A stretch of 58,515 nucleotides of DNA. Origin: a virus. The notes under the pieces were generated by a model, which had not been told where the DNA came from, ran no database searches, and saw only the letters and a program-made list of their open reading frames with translations. Location of the stretch: positions 1 to 58,515 of the IMG/VR virus record IMGVR_UViG_3300049783_001343. One strand, written 5' to 3'. The translations under genes were made by a program, and so were the position numbers. Below, piece after piece: positions 1 to 8,985 of this stretch. Position 1 is the stretch's first letter. Every line of letters begins with the position of its first letter.

Positions 1-1
1 T

Positions 2-1444
2 CTGTCAGAGAAGCAGCGCGTGAAGAAGATCCGCGACAATCTTATACCGTTTTGCTTGCACATGCAGCACGACTATAAGGTGGGTGCCCACCACAGGCGG
101 CTCGCGAGCCTGCTTGAGGACATTGAAGCGCGTCGAAAAGACCGCCTGTGTGTCTCCGTGGCGCCGCGGCACGGCAAGAGCCACCTTGTGTCCACGTATT
201 TTGCTGCATGGTATATAGGGCGCAACCCGACGCACCAAGTCATGCTGGTCTCCCACACCACAGACCTCGCGGTGGACTTCGGACGTAAAATCCGTAACTT
301 GATCGCGACCGACGAGTACAAAGAGATATTCCCGGACGTTCAACTCTCAACCGATAGCAAGAGTGCTGGGCGCTGGAATACCAACCACGGCGGCGGCTTT
401 TTCGGCTGCGGTGTTGGCTCGGCGCTGGCCGGTCGCGGCGCCCATATGTTGATCTGTGATGACGTACACTCTGAGCAGGACGTGTTGAATGGTAACTTCA
501 CGGTGTTCGAGAAAGCCTACGAGTGGTTCACGTTCGGCGCGCGTACGCGTCTGATGCCGTTCGGGGCAGTGGCGATAATCGGAACACGTTGGCACATGGA
601 CGATCTGATCGGGCGGGTTGTGCGCGACATGACCAAGAACGAGGGCTCGGATCAATACGAGGTGTTCGAGTTTCCTGCCATCCTGTCACACGAGGACCCG
701 ACGACCGGCGATATAACTGAAAAGGCCCTGTGGCCGGAGTTCTTTGATCTGAAGGCGCTGCTGCGCACCAAGGCCTCCATGCCGGTGTTTCAGTGGAACG
801 CCCAGTATCAGCAGCAGCCCACCTCTGAAGAAGGCGCGATCATCAAGCGGGAGTGGTGGCGTGATTGGTTGAAGGACCAGCCGCCGAACTGCGAGTATAT
901 CATCGCCTCACTGGACGCCGCAGCCGAAACGTCAAACCGTGCCGACTTCACGTCGATTACCGTGTGGGGCGTGTTCATGAACGAGGAAGAGGGCCACTAT
1001 CAGATCATCCTGCTGCATGCGATCAAGGAACGGCTAGAGTACCCCAAACTAAAGCTCCGTGCGATGGAGGTTTATAGAGAGTGGGAGCCCGACGCGTTTA
1101 TCGTCGAGAAGAAGTCCAACGGGGTGCCGCTGTACCAAGAGATGCGCCGCACCGGGTTGGCGGTCCAAGAATACACGCCGCACCGCGGCACCGGCGATAA
1201 GACCGCGCGTCTCAACAGTGTTGCTGACATACTCTCGTCAGGGCTCGTCTGGGCGCCAGACACGCGCTGGGCAGAAGAAGTCGTTGAAGAAGTGGCTGCG
1301 TTCCCGAACGGATCGAACGACGACCACGTCGACACGACGATCATGGCATTGATGCGGTTCCGCCAAGGTGGGTTTATTTCACTGCCGACAGACGAGATCG
1401 ATGAGCCCGAGTTTAAGCTGCCGATGACAGAGGGCTATTATTGA
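2..1444 (+). CDS. terL: Terminase large subunit (5' end cut by window)
   Basis: Packaging motor that translocates and cuts phage DNA at the portal. The frame is open to the left edge, so the start is probably outside the window; the first internal start is GTG at 20. Numbering from that GTG, a Walker A-type loop APRHGKS lies near residues 48-54 and a Walker B-type MLICDD near 142-147. A C-terminal RNase H-like nuclease follows, with acidic residues in SLDAA, IVEKK and the DDHVD segment near the end. The next gene (portal) starts 49 bases on. Family assignment is secure; the exact N-terminus is not known. Confidence 0.93.
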   Translation: MSEKQRVKKIRDNLIPFCLHMQHDYKVGAHHRRLASLLEDIEARRKDRLCVSVAPRHGKSHLVSTYFAAWYIGRNPTHQVMLVSHTTDLAVDFGRKIRNLIATDEYKEIFPDVQLSTDSKSAGRWNTNHGGGFFGCGVGSALAGRGAHMLICDDVHSEQDVLNGNFTVFEKAYEWFTFGARTRLMPFGAVAIIGTRWHMDDLIGRVVRDMTKNEGSDQYEVFEFPAILSHEDPTTGDITEKALWPEFFDLKALLRTKASMPVFQWNAQYQQQPTSEEGAIIKREWWRDWLKDQPPNCEYIIASLDAAAETSNRADFTSITVWGVFMNEEEGHYQIILLHAIKERLEYPKLKLRAMEVYREWEPDAFIVEKKSNGVPLYQEMRRTGLAVQEYTPHRGTGDKTARLNSVADILSSGLVWAPDTRWAEEVVEEVAAFPNGSNDDHVDTTIMALMRFRQGGFISLPTDEIDEPEFKLPMTEGYY

Positions 1445-1493
1445 TGCAATCTCGTCGTTATAGTGCCACCAGACGAACACAGGAGAAGCAGTG

Positions 1494-4001
1494 ATGGCCG
1501 TTACTAAACCAATGGAACCGTTCGAGATCGAGATTAGCGATAACCCCGATCTCGAAGCGATCGATGTCAAGATGCCCGACAGTGATAAGATCACGACGAT
1601 GGCGACCGAAGACGGTGAGATTATCATTGAGTTTGACGACGACATCTCGAACGATGACGCGGTAGAGCCTGAAGACCTTGAGCACGACACCAACTTTGCC
1701 GAGCTGCTGGACGAGGACGAGCTTGACGATATTGCCTCTGATCTGGTGGAGAGTTTTACCACAGACAAACTTAGCCGAAAAGAGTGGGCAAACGCCTATA
1801 TTAAAGGGCTTGACCTGCTTGGGATGAAGATCGAGGAGCGCACCATGCCTTGGCAGGGCGCCTCGGGGGTGTTCCACCCGATGCTGTCTGAAGCTGTGGT
1901 GCGGTTCCAAGCTCAGGCCATGAGCGAGATGATGCCCGCCGCGGGCCCAGCCAACACCAAGATCGTTGGCAAGATGACACGCGACAAGTTCGAGCAATCG
2001 GTGCGCGTCAAGAACGAGCTGAACTACCTCATAACAGAGGAGATGGTGGAATATCGCGATGAGATGGAGCAGATGACGTTCCAGCTGCCGCTGGCGGGGT
2101 CTGCGTTCAAGAAAGTCTACTACGATCCCGTTCTTGAGCGCCCTGTGTCGGTATTTGTGCCGGCCGAGGACTTCGTTATTGGCTATGGCGCCTCCAGCCT
2201 AGAGGCCTGCCCGCGCTATACACACGTTATGAAGAAAGACCCCAACGAAGTTCGCAAACTTCAGGTGTCAAAGTTCTATGTTGACGTGGAGCTTCCCGAA
2301 CCAACCGCTGAACCGAGCGAAATTCAGGACAAATACGACGAGATCGAGGGTAGCGAGGGCACCGTGAGTGACGACGACCGCCACACGCTGCTGGAAATGC
2401 ACGTGGATATCGATCTACCGGAGCCGTATGAGGATGCTGACGGTATTTCGCGGCCGTATGTTGTTACGATCGACCTTTCATCGAAGACCATTCTCTCAAT
2501 CCGCCGAAATTGGTACGAAGACGACGAAAAGAAGCGCAAACGCATGCACTTCACGCACTATTCCTACCTGCCCGGTTTGGGTTTCTACGGTACAGGGCTC
2601 ATTCACCTCATTGGCGGTCTCGCCAAGTCGGCCACCTCCATTATGCGCCAGCTGATCGACGCCGGTACGCTTTCCAACCTTCCCGCAGGTCTAAAAACAA
2701 AAGGTATGCGTATAAAAGGCGAAACCGGCCCACTGATGCCGGGTGAGTTCCGTGACGTTGATGTTCCAGCGGGTGCAATTCGCGACAACATCTTCCCATT
2801 GCCGTTCAAAGAGCCGTCGGGTGTTCTATATCAGCTTTTGGGCAATCTCGTGGACGAGGGGCGCCGGATCGGCTCCGTGGCGGACATTCAGGTTGGCGAC
2901 ATGAGCGCAAACGCGCCTGTTGGCACGACGCTGGCCCTGATGGAACGTTCGATGAAGGTTTTGTCTGGCGTACAGGCACGTATGCACGCCGCAATGCACA
3001 AAGAACTCCGCATTCTGTCACGTGTTATCCATGATTTCATGCCCGACGAGTATGCCTACGAGGTGGTTGGTGAGTTCAGTCGTCGCGATGACTTCAATGC
3101 CAAGACCGTGGACGTTATTCCTGTTTCAGATCCGAACGCGTCCACAATGGCGCAGCGGATCGTGCAATATCAAGCGGCTCTGCAGCTGGCCCAGCAGGCG
3201 CCACAGCTCTATGATATGGGCAAACTTCACCGCCAAATGCTCGAAGTGATGGGTATTCAGGACGCTGATCAGATCATCAAGCTACCCGAAGACATCGCGC
3301 CAAAAGATCCAGTTAGCGAAAACATGGCCATTCTAAAGCAGGAGCCCGTGAAAGCGTACCTGTATCAGGATCAAGAGGCTCACATTGCTGTCCACATGGC
3401 TGCCATGGAAGATCCCAAGCTCAAGCAGATCATCGGTCAGTCGCCGTTCGCGGCCGCCATTGGCTCCGCCATGATGGCCCACATAACAGAGCATGTCGCG
3501 TTCCAGTACCGTAAGGAGCTGGAGAAGCAGATGGGTGTACCGCTGCCGCCTGAAGACGAGCCGATGCCGGAAGACGTGGAAGTTCAGCTGTCACAGGTCA
3601 CTGCAATGGCTGCCGCCAAGCTGCTACAAGCCAACAAGGCCGAGGCTGCACAGAAGAGCGCGCAAGAAGAGGCTCAGAACCCGCTGACCCAGATCCAGAT
3701 GAAAGAGCTGGAGATCAAGGACCGTGCCCAGTCGCTCAAGGAAGAGATCGCCAAGCACGAGATGGCGCTCGAAAAGGCTCAGCTGGAGCTGGACATGGCC
3801 CACAAGGCTGCCAACATCGAAGTGCAACGTGAGCGCACCGAGGCCGAGAACGAGAGAGAGGGCGCGCGTGTGGGCGTCAGACTTGCCACTCAGATCGCAG
3901 GCGACAACAGCGCCGAGAAACGTGAGGCCATAAAGGCGGGCACTACGCTGGTTCAAACGGCGGCAAAGGGTCTGACCGACTCTGGAAAAAAGGGTGAATG
4001 A
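1494..4001 (+). CDS. Portal (head-tail connector) protein, long podoviral type
   Basis: A dodecameric portal through which DNA is packaged and ejected. The protein is 835 residues, long for a portal, with an acidic N-terminus, a mixed alpha/beta core and a charged, coiled-coil-like C-terminal third rich in Glu, Lys, Ala and Gln, as in P22-like portals with a barrel extension. ATG at 1494 is preferred over the in-frame GTG at 1491 because AGGAGA at 1481 then has a 7-base spacer. Position between terminase and scaffold fits. The call rests on context and overall pattern rather than on a diagnostic motif. Confidence 0.85.
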   Translation: MAVTKPMEPFEIEISDNPDLEAIDVKMPDSDKITTMATEDGEIIIEFDDDISNDDAVEPEDLEHDTNFAELLDEDELDDIASDLVESFTTDKLSRKEWANAYIKGLDLLGMKIEERTMPWQGASGVFHPMLSEAVVRFQAQAMSEMMPAAGPANTKIVGKMTRDKFEQSVRVKNELNYLITEEMVEYRDEMEQMTFQLPLAGSAFKKVYYDPVLERPVSVFVPAEDFVIGYGASSLEACPRYTHVMKKDPNEVRKLQVSKFYVDVELPEPTAEPSEIQDKYDEIEGSEGTVSDDDRHTLLEMHVDIDLPEPYEDADGISRPYVVTIDLSSKTILSIRRNWYEDDEKKRKRMHFTHYSYLPGLGFYGTGLIHLIGGLAKSATSIMRQLIDAGTLSNLPAGLKTKGMRIKGETGPLMPGEFRDVDVPAGAIRDNIFPLPFKEPSGVLYQLLGNLVDEGRRIGSVADIQVGDMSANAPVGTTLALMERSMKVLSGVQARMHAAMHKELRILSRVIHDFMPDEYAYEVVGEFSRRDDFNAKTVDVIPVSDPNASTMAQRIVQYQAALQLAQQAPQLYDMGKLHRQMLEVMGIQDADQIIKLPEDIAPKDPVSENMAILKQEPVKAYLYQDQEAHIAVHMAAMEDPKLKQIIGQSPFAAAIGSAMMAHITEHVAFQYRKELEKQMGVPLPPEDEPMPEDVEVQLSQVTAMAAAKLLQANKAEAAQKSAQEEAQNPLTQIQMKELEIKDRAQSLKEEIAKHEMALEKAQLELDMAHKAANIEVQRERTEAENEREGARVGVRLATQIAGDNSAEKREAIKAGTTLVQTAAKGLTDSGKKGE

Positions 4002-4189
4002 TGGACGAAACTGTATTTGGCATTCTGCATCGCAGGATTAAGGAGCGTAAAGAGCCTTTGGAACAGTTCCTTCTTAGCGGGGGCGTTAAAAACTTTGAGG
4101 ACTATCTCAAAGTGTCGTCACGGTATAAAGAGCTGTGTGCTGTTGAAGAGGACATAAAAACGCTGGAAGAACGCTTCATAGATCAATAG
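3998..4189 (+). CDS. Small conserved hypothetical protein after portal
   Basis: A 63-residue, highly charged, predicted alpha-helical protein with no recognised domain. Its ATG overlaps the portal stop (ATGA), implying translational coupling; a second ATG follows at once. Small genes at this position between portal and scaffold occur in many marine phages; a role in head assembly is only inferred. Confidence 0.75.
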   Translation: MMDETVFGILHRRIKERKEPLEQFLLSGGVKNFEDYLKVSSRYKELCAVEEDIKTLEERFIDQ

Positions 4190-4255
4190 GGTGACACACA
4201 ATCGCGGATACTCCGCGCACGGTTACGGTGGACCGAGATCACTGCAGAGGTAGAC

Positions 4256-4624
4256 ATGTACACAGACAACAAAACCGAGGACACTGTTCTCAAAGCCAAA
4301 CTCCCTGTGCCGGTTGGGTATAAAATCCTCATCACCATACCCGAGATCGATGAAAAGACCGAAGGTGGCCTCATCAGACCCGGTAGCATGGTGGATGCCG
4401 AAGAGGTCGCATCTATCATAGGGTTCGTGATGCAGGTGGGCGAGTCCGCCTATTCTGACAAAGATCGTTTCCCCGGCGGGCCATGGTGCAAAGAGGGGGA
4501 TTTCGTAATTTTCCGTTCTTATTCAGGAACCCGCTTCAAAGTGATGGGGAAAGAGTTCCGCATCATCAATGACGACACTGTCGAAGCCGTTGTGGAGGAC
4601 CCTCGCGGGTATAGCAGAGCATGA
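4256..4624 (+). CDS. GroES-like co-chaperonin
   Basis: A 122-residue protein with the GroES beta-barrel pattern. A PVGYKILI strand opens the fold, TEGGLIRP resembles the GroES mobile loop (residues about 37-44), and late strands carry GDFVIF and FRIINDD. It is expected to cap host GroEL and help fold a phage protein, probably the capsid as gp31 does in T4. SD AGAGG lies at 4246. Its stop overlaps the scaffold start (ATGA). The N-terminus and mobile-loop region are longer than in bacterial GroES, as in other phage versions. Confidence 0.82.
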   Translation: MYTDNKTEDTVLKAKLPVPVGYKILITIPEIDEKTEGGLIRPGSMVDAEEVASIIGFVMQVGESAYSDKDRFPGGPWCKEGDFVIFRSYSGTRFKVMGKEFRIINDDTVEAVVEDPRGYSRA

Positions 4625-5556
4625 ACAAATTAGCTGAAGAAGATTTTGATGTCGAGGACGCCGATGGCGCAGACGACGAGTTTGAAATTGAAATTGAGGA
4701 TGACACGCCGGAGGCTGACCGCGGCAAACCGCCTCGCGCAGAAGGCGCCAAGCCGGATATTCCCGAGGACGACGAGCTTGAAGGCTACAGCGAAAGCGTA
4801 AAAAAGCGCATTAGCAAGCTGAAGTACGAGTTCCACGAGGAACGACGTGGTCGTGAGAACGCCGAGCGCATGCGCGAAGAGGCTGTCAAGTACGCGACAA
4901 CAACCAAGACCGAGATGGATGGTATGCGAAAGCGCCTGACAGACGGTCAAGGTGCTGTCGTATCGCAGGCCAAAGCCCGCGTTGAGACTCAGCTTGAGTC
5001 AGCGAAAGCTAACTACAAGAAGGCATACGAGGCGGGCGACGCCGATGCCATGCTTGAAGCACAGACAAGCCTTAACGATCTACAAGGCGAGATGCGCCAG
5101 CTGAGCAACTACAGAGCTCAGCCGGAGCCCGAGGCCCGTCCAGCGCCGTCTGCACCTGCTGCTGCCCAGCCGGTCGCAAAACCTCCCAAGGAGGCGCTGG
5201 ACTGGGCCGAGGCTAACCCTTGGTTCCAGACGGATACCGAGATGACCGGATATGCTTTCGGTGTTCATGAGCGGCTTGTAAAGAGCGGTGTTGATCCGAA
5301 CAGTGAAAGCTACTACACTGAGTTGGACGCTTCCATGCGGAAGCGCTTCTCTGATAAGTTCGACGAACCTAGAGTCGAAGTTGAAGTGAAGACACCAGCA
5401 CGTAACGCAGGTTCCGTGGTTGCCCCGACGACTCGCTCGTCGAAAACACCGCGCAAGATCGTTCTGACCAAGTCTGCGGTGGCTCTCGCCAAGCGCCTCG
5501 GGCTAACTCCTCAAGAATACGCGGCGCAAATCATGAAGGATATGAAGAATGACTGA
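4621..5556 (+). CDS. Putative scaffolding (capsid assembly) protein
   Basis: A 311-residue protein with an extremely acidic N-terminus (about residues 5-60), a long charged helical and coiled-coil centre (about 60-170), a Pro/Ala-rich linker and a basic C-terminal segment. This architecture, and its place two genes before the capsid cluster, match phage scaffolds, whose basic C-terminus contacts the coat protein. Its start overlaps the stop of the GroES-like gene. Identification rests on composition and context. Confidence 0.75.
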   Translation: MNKLAEEDFDVEDADGADDEFEIEIEDDTPEADRGKPPRAEGAKPDIPEDDELEGYSESVKKRISKLKYEFHEERRGRENAERMREEAVKYATTTKTEMDGMRKRLTDGQGAVVSQAKARVETQLESAKANYKKAYEAGDADAMLEAQTSLNDLQGEMRQLSNYRAQPEPEARPAPSAPAAAQPVAKPPKEALDWAEANPWFQTDTEMTGYAFGVHERLVKSGVDPNSESYYTELDASMRKRFSDKFDEPRVEVEVKTPARNAGSVVAPTTRSSKTPRKIVLTKSAVALAKRLGLTPQEYAAQIMKDMKND

Positions 5557-5998
5557 AGATCGTACGCCACGCACACAAGAGACGCGCGAAAAAACTGAGC
5601 GCAAATCAACGTGGAAGCGTCAGTCACTCCTTCCAACTCCCGACCCCCGAAACGGTGTTAAGTTTCGTTGGGTTCGCACAGGATCGTTGGGTAACGCCGA
5701 TAACATGAACGTCTCCAAGCGCTTTCGCGAAGGGTACGTGCCTGTCAAAGCCACTGAACATCCTGAGTTAATGGTTATTTCCGATCAGGGCTCGCGCTTC
5801 AAAGGGAATATCGAAATCGGGGGGCTCATCCTATGCAGCATCTCGCAAGAAATTGCAGACGATCGCACTGAAGGTCAACTCATGGAAGCCAAGGCTCAAA
5901 TGGAAGCAGTTGATAACAACTATTTGCGCACGTCTGACTCCCGTATGCCGGTTCTCAACCCGGAGCGCACCAGCCGAACAACCAATTTTGGCAAGTAA
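5549..5998 (+). CDS. Conserved hypothetical protein before capsid genes
   Basis: A 149-residue protein with a basic, Thr/Lys-rich N-terminus followed by a folded section. Its ATG lies inside the end of the scaffold gene, with AAGGA of that gene serving as SD. I recognise no domain. Because it is wedged between scaffold and capsid genes, a head-assembly or minor head role is likely but unproven. Confidence 0.75.
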   Translation: MTEDRTPRTQETREKTERKSTWKRQSLLPTPDPRNGVKFRWVRTGSLGNADNMNVSKRFREGYVPVKATEHPELMVISDQGSRFKGNIEIGGLILCSISQEIADDRTEGQLMEAKAQMEAVDNNYLRTSDSRMPVLNPERTSRTTNFGK

Positions 5999-6035
5999 TG
6001 CTTGCCACCCTGAAACCTATTCTTAGGAGAGAGAC

Positions 6036-6698
6036 ATGGCCAAAGTAGCCACTCCCTACGGCACCCGTGCAATCCAAGCGATTGGCGGACGTCCGTTCAG
6101 CGGTGGGACCATCCGTGAGTATAAAGTCGCAGCTAACAACACAGCTGCTATTTTTAACGGTGATCTCGTCGTTCTTAGCAGCGCAGGCCTCCCCTCCGCT
6201 GTCGCAACCTCACCTGTCGGCCAAATTCTTGCCGCCACGTCTGTCGTCCCTACTGCAGGCATCGTTGGTGTTTGTGTCGGTGCGAACTACGTGTCGTCCG
6301 AGGGTCAGCCGGTTATCAATCAGTACCTCCCTGCAAACGTCATCACTGGCGGCGGCTCTGAGGTTTTTGTGATGGTTATGGATGACCCTGCGGTTCTGTT
6401 CCAAGTTAAAGGAACTGAAGCATTGGGGACGTTCAACTCTGGCACAGACGGCTCTGGTTGGCCGGGTGTTATCGGAAAGAACGCCACATTGGGCTATGCC
6501 ACAGCTGGCAATGCCACAACCGGCAACTCGGGTGTAAACCTGATTGTTGGAACCAATGGCGCCGGTATCGTTGCAACAGCCAATCGCGCGGTTCGCATCG
6601 TCGACATCGTCAAGGGTACGGAAGACGATCTGTATCCAGAGTTCATCGTCAAGCTCAATGTCGGGGTACATTCCTACGACAACGCGCTTGGTGTATAA
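6036..6698 (+). CDS. Putative capsid decoration or minor head protein
   Basis: A 220-residue protein rich in Gly, Ala, Val and Thr with alternating beta-strand pattern and no cysteine cluster, typical of virion surface proteins. A perfect SD, AGGAGA, precedes the ATG. It is directly upstream of the major capsid gene, where decoration or stabilisation proteins often lie. No specific fold is identified. Confidence 0.7.
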   Translation: MAKVATPYGTRAIQAIGGRPFSGGTIREYKVAANNTAAIFNGDLVVLSSAGLPSAVATSPVGQILAATSVVPTAGIVGVCVGANYVSSEGQPVINQYLPANVITGGGSEVFVMVMDDPAVLFQVKGTEALGTFNSGTDGSGWPGVIGKNATLGYATAGNATTGNSGVNLIVGTNGAGIVATANRAVRIVDIVKGTEDDLYPEFIVKLNVGVHSYDNALGV

Positions 6699-6711
6699 GG
6701 AGGGTCAGTAA

Positions 6712-7620
6712 ATGGCTACCATTTCACGCGCACAGGCCATCAAGGAACTCGTTCCCGGTCTAAACGCACTGTTCGGACTTGAGTACGCCAAGTACGAAGG
6801 CGAGCATGCGGAAATCTACGACACGGAAACCTCAGAGCGTAGCTTTGAAGAAGAAGTGAAGCTGTCGGGCTTCGGCGCGGCACCTGTAAAGTCCGAAGGG
6901 GCGTCCATTTCGTATGACACGGCTCAGGAAGCCTTCGCAGCTCGTTACAATCACGAGACTGTGGCCATGGGTTTCTCGATCACCGAAGAAGCGATGGAAG
7001 ACAACCTGTACGACTCTTTGTCTGCTCGTTATACCAAGGCGCTTGCGCGTGCCATGGCGTTCACCAAACAGGTGAAAGCTGCGGCACTGCTGAACCAAGG
7101 TTTCACCACGTTCAAGTCGGGCGATGGTGTGAGTTTGTTCAACACGGCACACCCCACGGTTTCGGGCAGTACCAACACCAACCGTCCCACCACGGATGCT
7201 GACCTGAACGAGACCTCTCTCGAACAGGCGATCATCGACATTGCTGCTTTTGTCGATGAACGTGGTCTGTTGATCGCGGCACGTGTTCGCAAGTTGATTG
7301 TCCCCCCTGCCTTGATGTTTGTGGCGACACGCCTTCTGCAAACAGAGTTGCGGGTTGGTACAGCCGACAATGACACCAACGCTTTGAAAGTGATGGGTGC
7401 CATTCCTGAAGGGTACGCTGTGAACCATTATCTGACCGATAATGACGCATGGTTCCTCAAGACGGACGTTCCGAACGGCATGAAGCACTTTGAACGTGTG
7501 GCTATGGCGACCGCGATGGAAGGCGACTTCGACAGCGGCAATGTTCGGTATAAGGCTCGTGAGCGTTATTCTTTCGGATCTTCGGACCCGTTGGGCATGT
7601 TCGCTTCGCCGGGCGCCTGA
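6712..7620 (+). CDS. Major capsid protein
   Basis: A 302-residue protein with the layout of HK97-fold coat proteins of the Mu-gpT-like group: a helical N-terminus, a central region with MGFSITEEAMEDN, an NTAHP segment and late strands around LIVPPALMF. It would form the shell around the DNA. SD AAGGAGG lies 8 bases upstream. It is the last gene before a strong terminator, which suits a highly transcribed coat gene. Confidence comes from position, size and pattern. Confidence 0.85.
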   Translation: MATISRAQAIKELVPGLNALFGLEYAKYEGEHAEIYDTETSERSFEEEVKLSGFGAAPVKSEGASISYDTAQEAFAARYNHETVAMGFSITEEAMEDNLYDSLSARYTKALARAMAFTKQVKAAALLNQGFTTFKSGDGVSLFNTAHPTVSGSTNTNRPTTDADLNETSLEQAIIDIAAFVDERGLLIAARVRKLIVPPALMFVATRLLQTELRVGTADNDTNALKVMGAIPEGYAVNHYLTDNDAWFLKTDVPNGMKHFERVAMATAMEGDFDSGNVRYKARERYSFGSSDPLGMFASPGA

Positions 7621-7646
7621 TCCTTTTAACCAAGGATGCGACGTTG

Positions 7647-7679
7647 AAAGGCCCTGCTTCGGTGGGGCCTTTTCTTTTG
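7647..7679 (+). terminator. Intrinsic terminator after capsid gene
   Basis: An 8-bp stem AAAGGCCC/GGGCCTTT (7647-7654 with 7665-7672) is followed by a T-rich run TTTCTTTTG. It separates the head module from the downstream genes. No clear promoter was found in the following 110 bases, so partial read-through may feed the next genes. Confidence 0.85.
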
Positions 7680-7791
7680 TCAAGACCGGTGCTAGGGTAA
7701 ACGCATTGCAGGACTCAGAAGCCGTGCAGACGGGCGCCTGCCCTGAACTTGCACAGACTGTACGGCCAACCCTTGTGCAAGAGGTTTTACA

Positions 7792-8301
7792 ATGTCTAAA
7801 TCCACCTTCTCAGGCCCAATCCGTTCGGAAAGCGATTTCAAAATTGTTTCCAAAGATCCGGTAACGGGCACCATCTCCGAAGTTTCAACACTCGGCGGCC
7901 TTCCGGTTTCATTGGCAGACGGCAACGTCACCTTGACCAACGCTGACCACAGCGGCCGCGTTTTGCTAGTGCCTGATGGTACCCAAGACAACACCTACAC
8001 CCTCCCCGCACCGGTCGCCGGCGCGATGTTCACCTTCATTTATGCTGGCGGCGCAGCTGATGCGACAGACTTTATTGTCAACACAGGGGCCGACGCTAAC
8101 TTCTTCATTGGCGGTGTTTCTTTTGACAACACCGGTGACGGCGCCGTTTCTGTGGTGTTCTCGGACGGCAACTCGAACTCCAAGTTCCAAGCTAACGTTC
8201 CCGGCGCTGCTCAGGTGACGGTCATGGCTCTGAACGCAACCAATTGGCAGATCTCTGGACGTGTCGTCGCGGCCGCGGCACCTGCGTTTGCTGATCAGTA
8301 A
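7792..8301 (+). CDS. Putative virion structural protein (beta-rich)
   Basis: A 169-residue protein with repeating short beta-strand and turn pattern rich in Gly, Ala, Asp and Asn and no enzyme motif. SD AGAGG lies 8 bases before ATG. Gene position just after the capsid terminator and before the lysis cassette suggests a head decoration or tail appendage protein. Confidence 0.65.
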   Translation: MSKSTFSGPIRSESDFKIVSKDPVTGTISEVSTLGGLPVSLADGNVTLTNADHSGRVLLVPDGTQDNTYTLPAPVAGAMFTFIYAGGAADATDFIVNTGADANFFIGGVSFDNTGDGAVSVVFSDGNSNSKFQANVPGAAQVTVMALNATNWQISGRVVAAAAPAFADQ

Positions 8302-8315
8302 GAGGGGCGCAGGTT

Positions 8316-8591
8316 ATGTATATTTCTGATGTGCAAATGCAACGCGTTACGGGAACGGGGGCGCTCAGCGTTGGGCGTGCCCGTATTCGTGGATTTCAGG
8401 TAACAACAGGCGGGTCTGCGGGTAGACTGACCATTACGGACGGATCGGGCGGACCTGTGGTGCTTGACTTGGACTTTGCGCCGACAAGTACGACCCCGAT
8501 GGAGCTCCCCGGTGGCGGTATTCTTTGCGCCGACGGTCCTGTGGTTTCGACCATTACCGACATCACTGCGGCGACCATATACTACGCCTAA
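8316..8591 (+). CDS. Small beta-rich hypothetical protein
   Basis: A 91-residue protein with SD GAGGGG before the ATG. The predicted fold is all-beta, with a sandwich-like series of strands and a GGG-containing turn. It probably belongs with the preceding gene in the virion. Function is unknown. Confidence 0.65.
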   Translation: MYISDVQMQRVTGTGALSVGRARIRGFQVTTGGSAGRLTITDGSGGPVVLDLDFAPTSTTPMELPGGGILCADGPVVSTITDITAATIYYA

Positions 8592-8624
8592 GTGGAAGAG
8601 AAACTGCACGGGGACCATGATACT

Positions 8625-8966
8625 ATGGCAGAGAGACAAAACACAGCTCAGGCGATAGGGGCGCTCACTGCTCAGATCGAGGCTATGAACAACCGGCTTG
8701 AGCGTGACCGCGAAGACCGCAGGGACGCCAATGTTGCTGCTACAATCAATCGAGAGCAGGTCAACAAAACGCTTTTGGAATTGCAACAAGGTCACAAAAA
8801 GATCGTGTCGCGTTTGGATCGTGTTGAGCCTGTCGCGGATATGGTGACGAGTTGGCGTGCTAAGTTTGCGGGTGCTATGATTGTGCTTGGGTTAGTCGGA
8901 AGTATTGCGTTCGCCGGCGTTACGTTTTTCAAGGAGAGCATCTTGCGGGTGGTATTTGGATCATAG
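8625..8966 (+). CDS. Coiled-coil membrane protein of the lysis cassette (DUF1515-like)
   Basis: About 113 residues: a long charged coiled coil (about residues 5-70), then one hydrophobic helix near the C-terminus (GAMIVLGLVGSIAF). This layout recurs in small phage membrane proteins next to endolysins (DUF1515-like) and could be a holin-type or accessory lysis protein. An in-frame GTG at 8592 gives 11 more residues but lacks an SD; ATG 8625 has GGGGA about 11 bases upstream. The start is therefore tentative. Confidence 0.65.
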   Translation: MAERQNTAQAIGALTAQIEAMNNRLERDREDRRDANVAATINREQVNKTLLELQQGHKKIVSRLDRVEPVADMVTSWRAKFAGAMIVLGLVGSIAFAGVTFFKESILRVVFGS

Positions 8967-8985
8967 CAAAAATGGAGAAACTGAA

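Noticed and set aside
6832-7683. Long minus-strand frame over the capsid gene
   Set aside because: Shadow of the capsid gene, with no SD and no neighbour on that strand.
7677-7705. Promoter after the capsid terminator (TTGTCA)
   Set aside because: No -10 hexamer at a proper distance.
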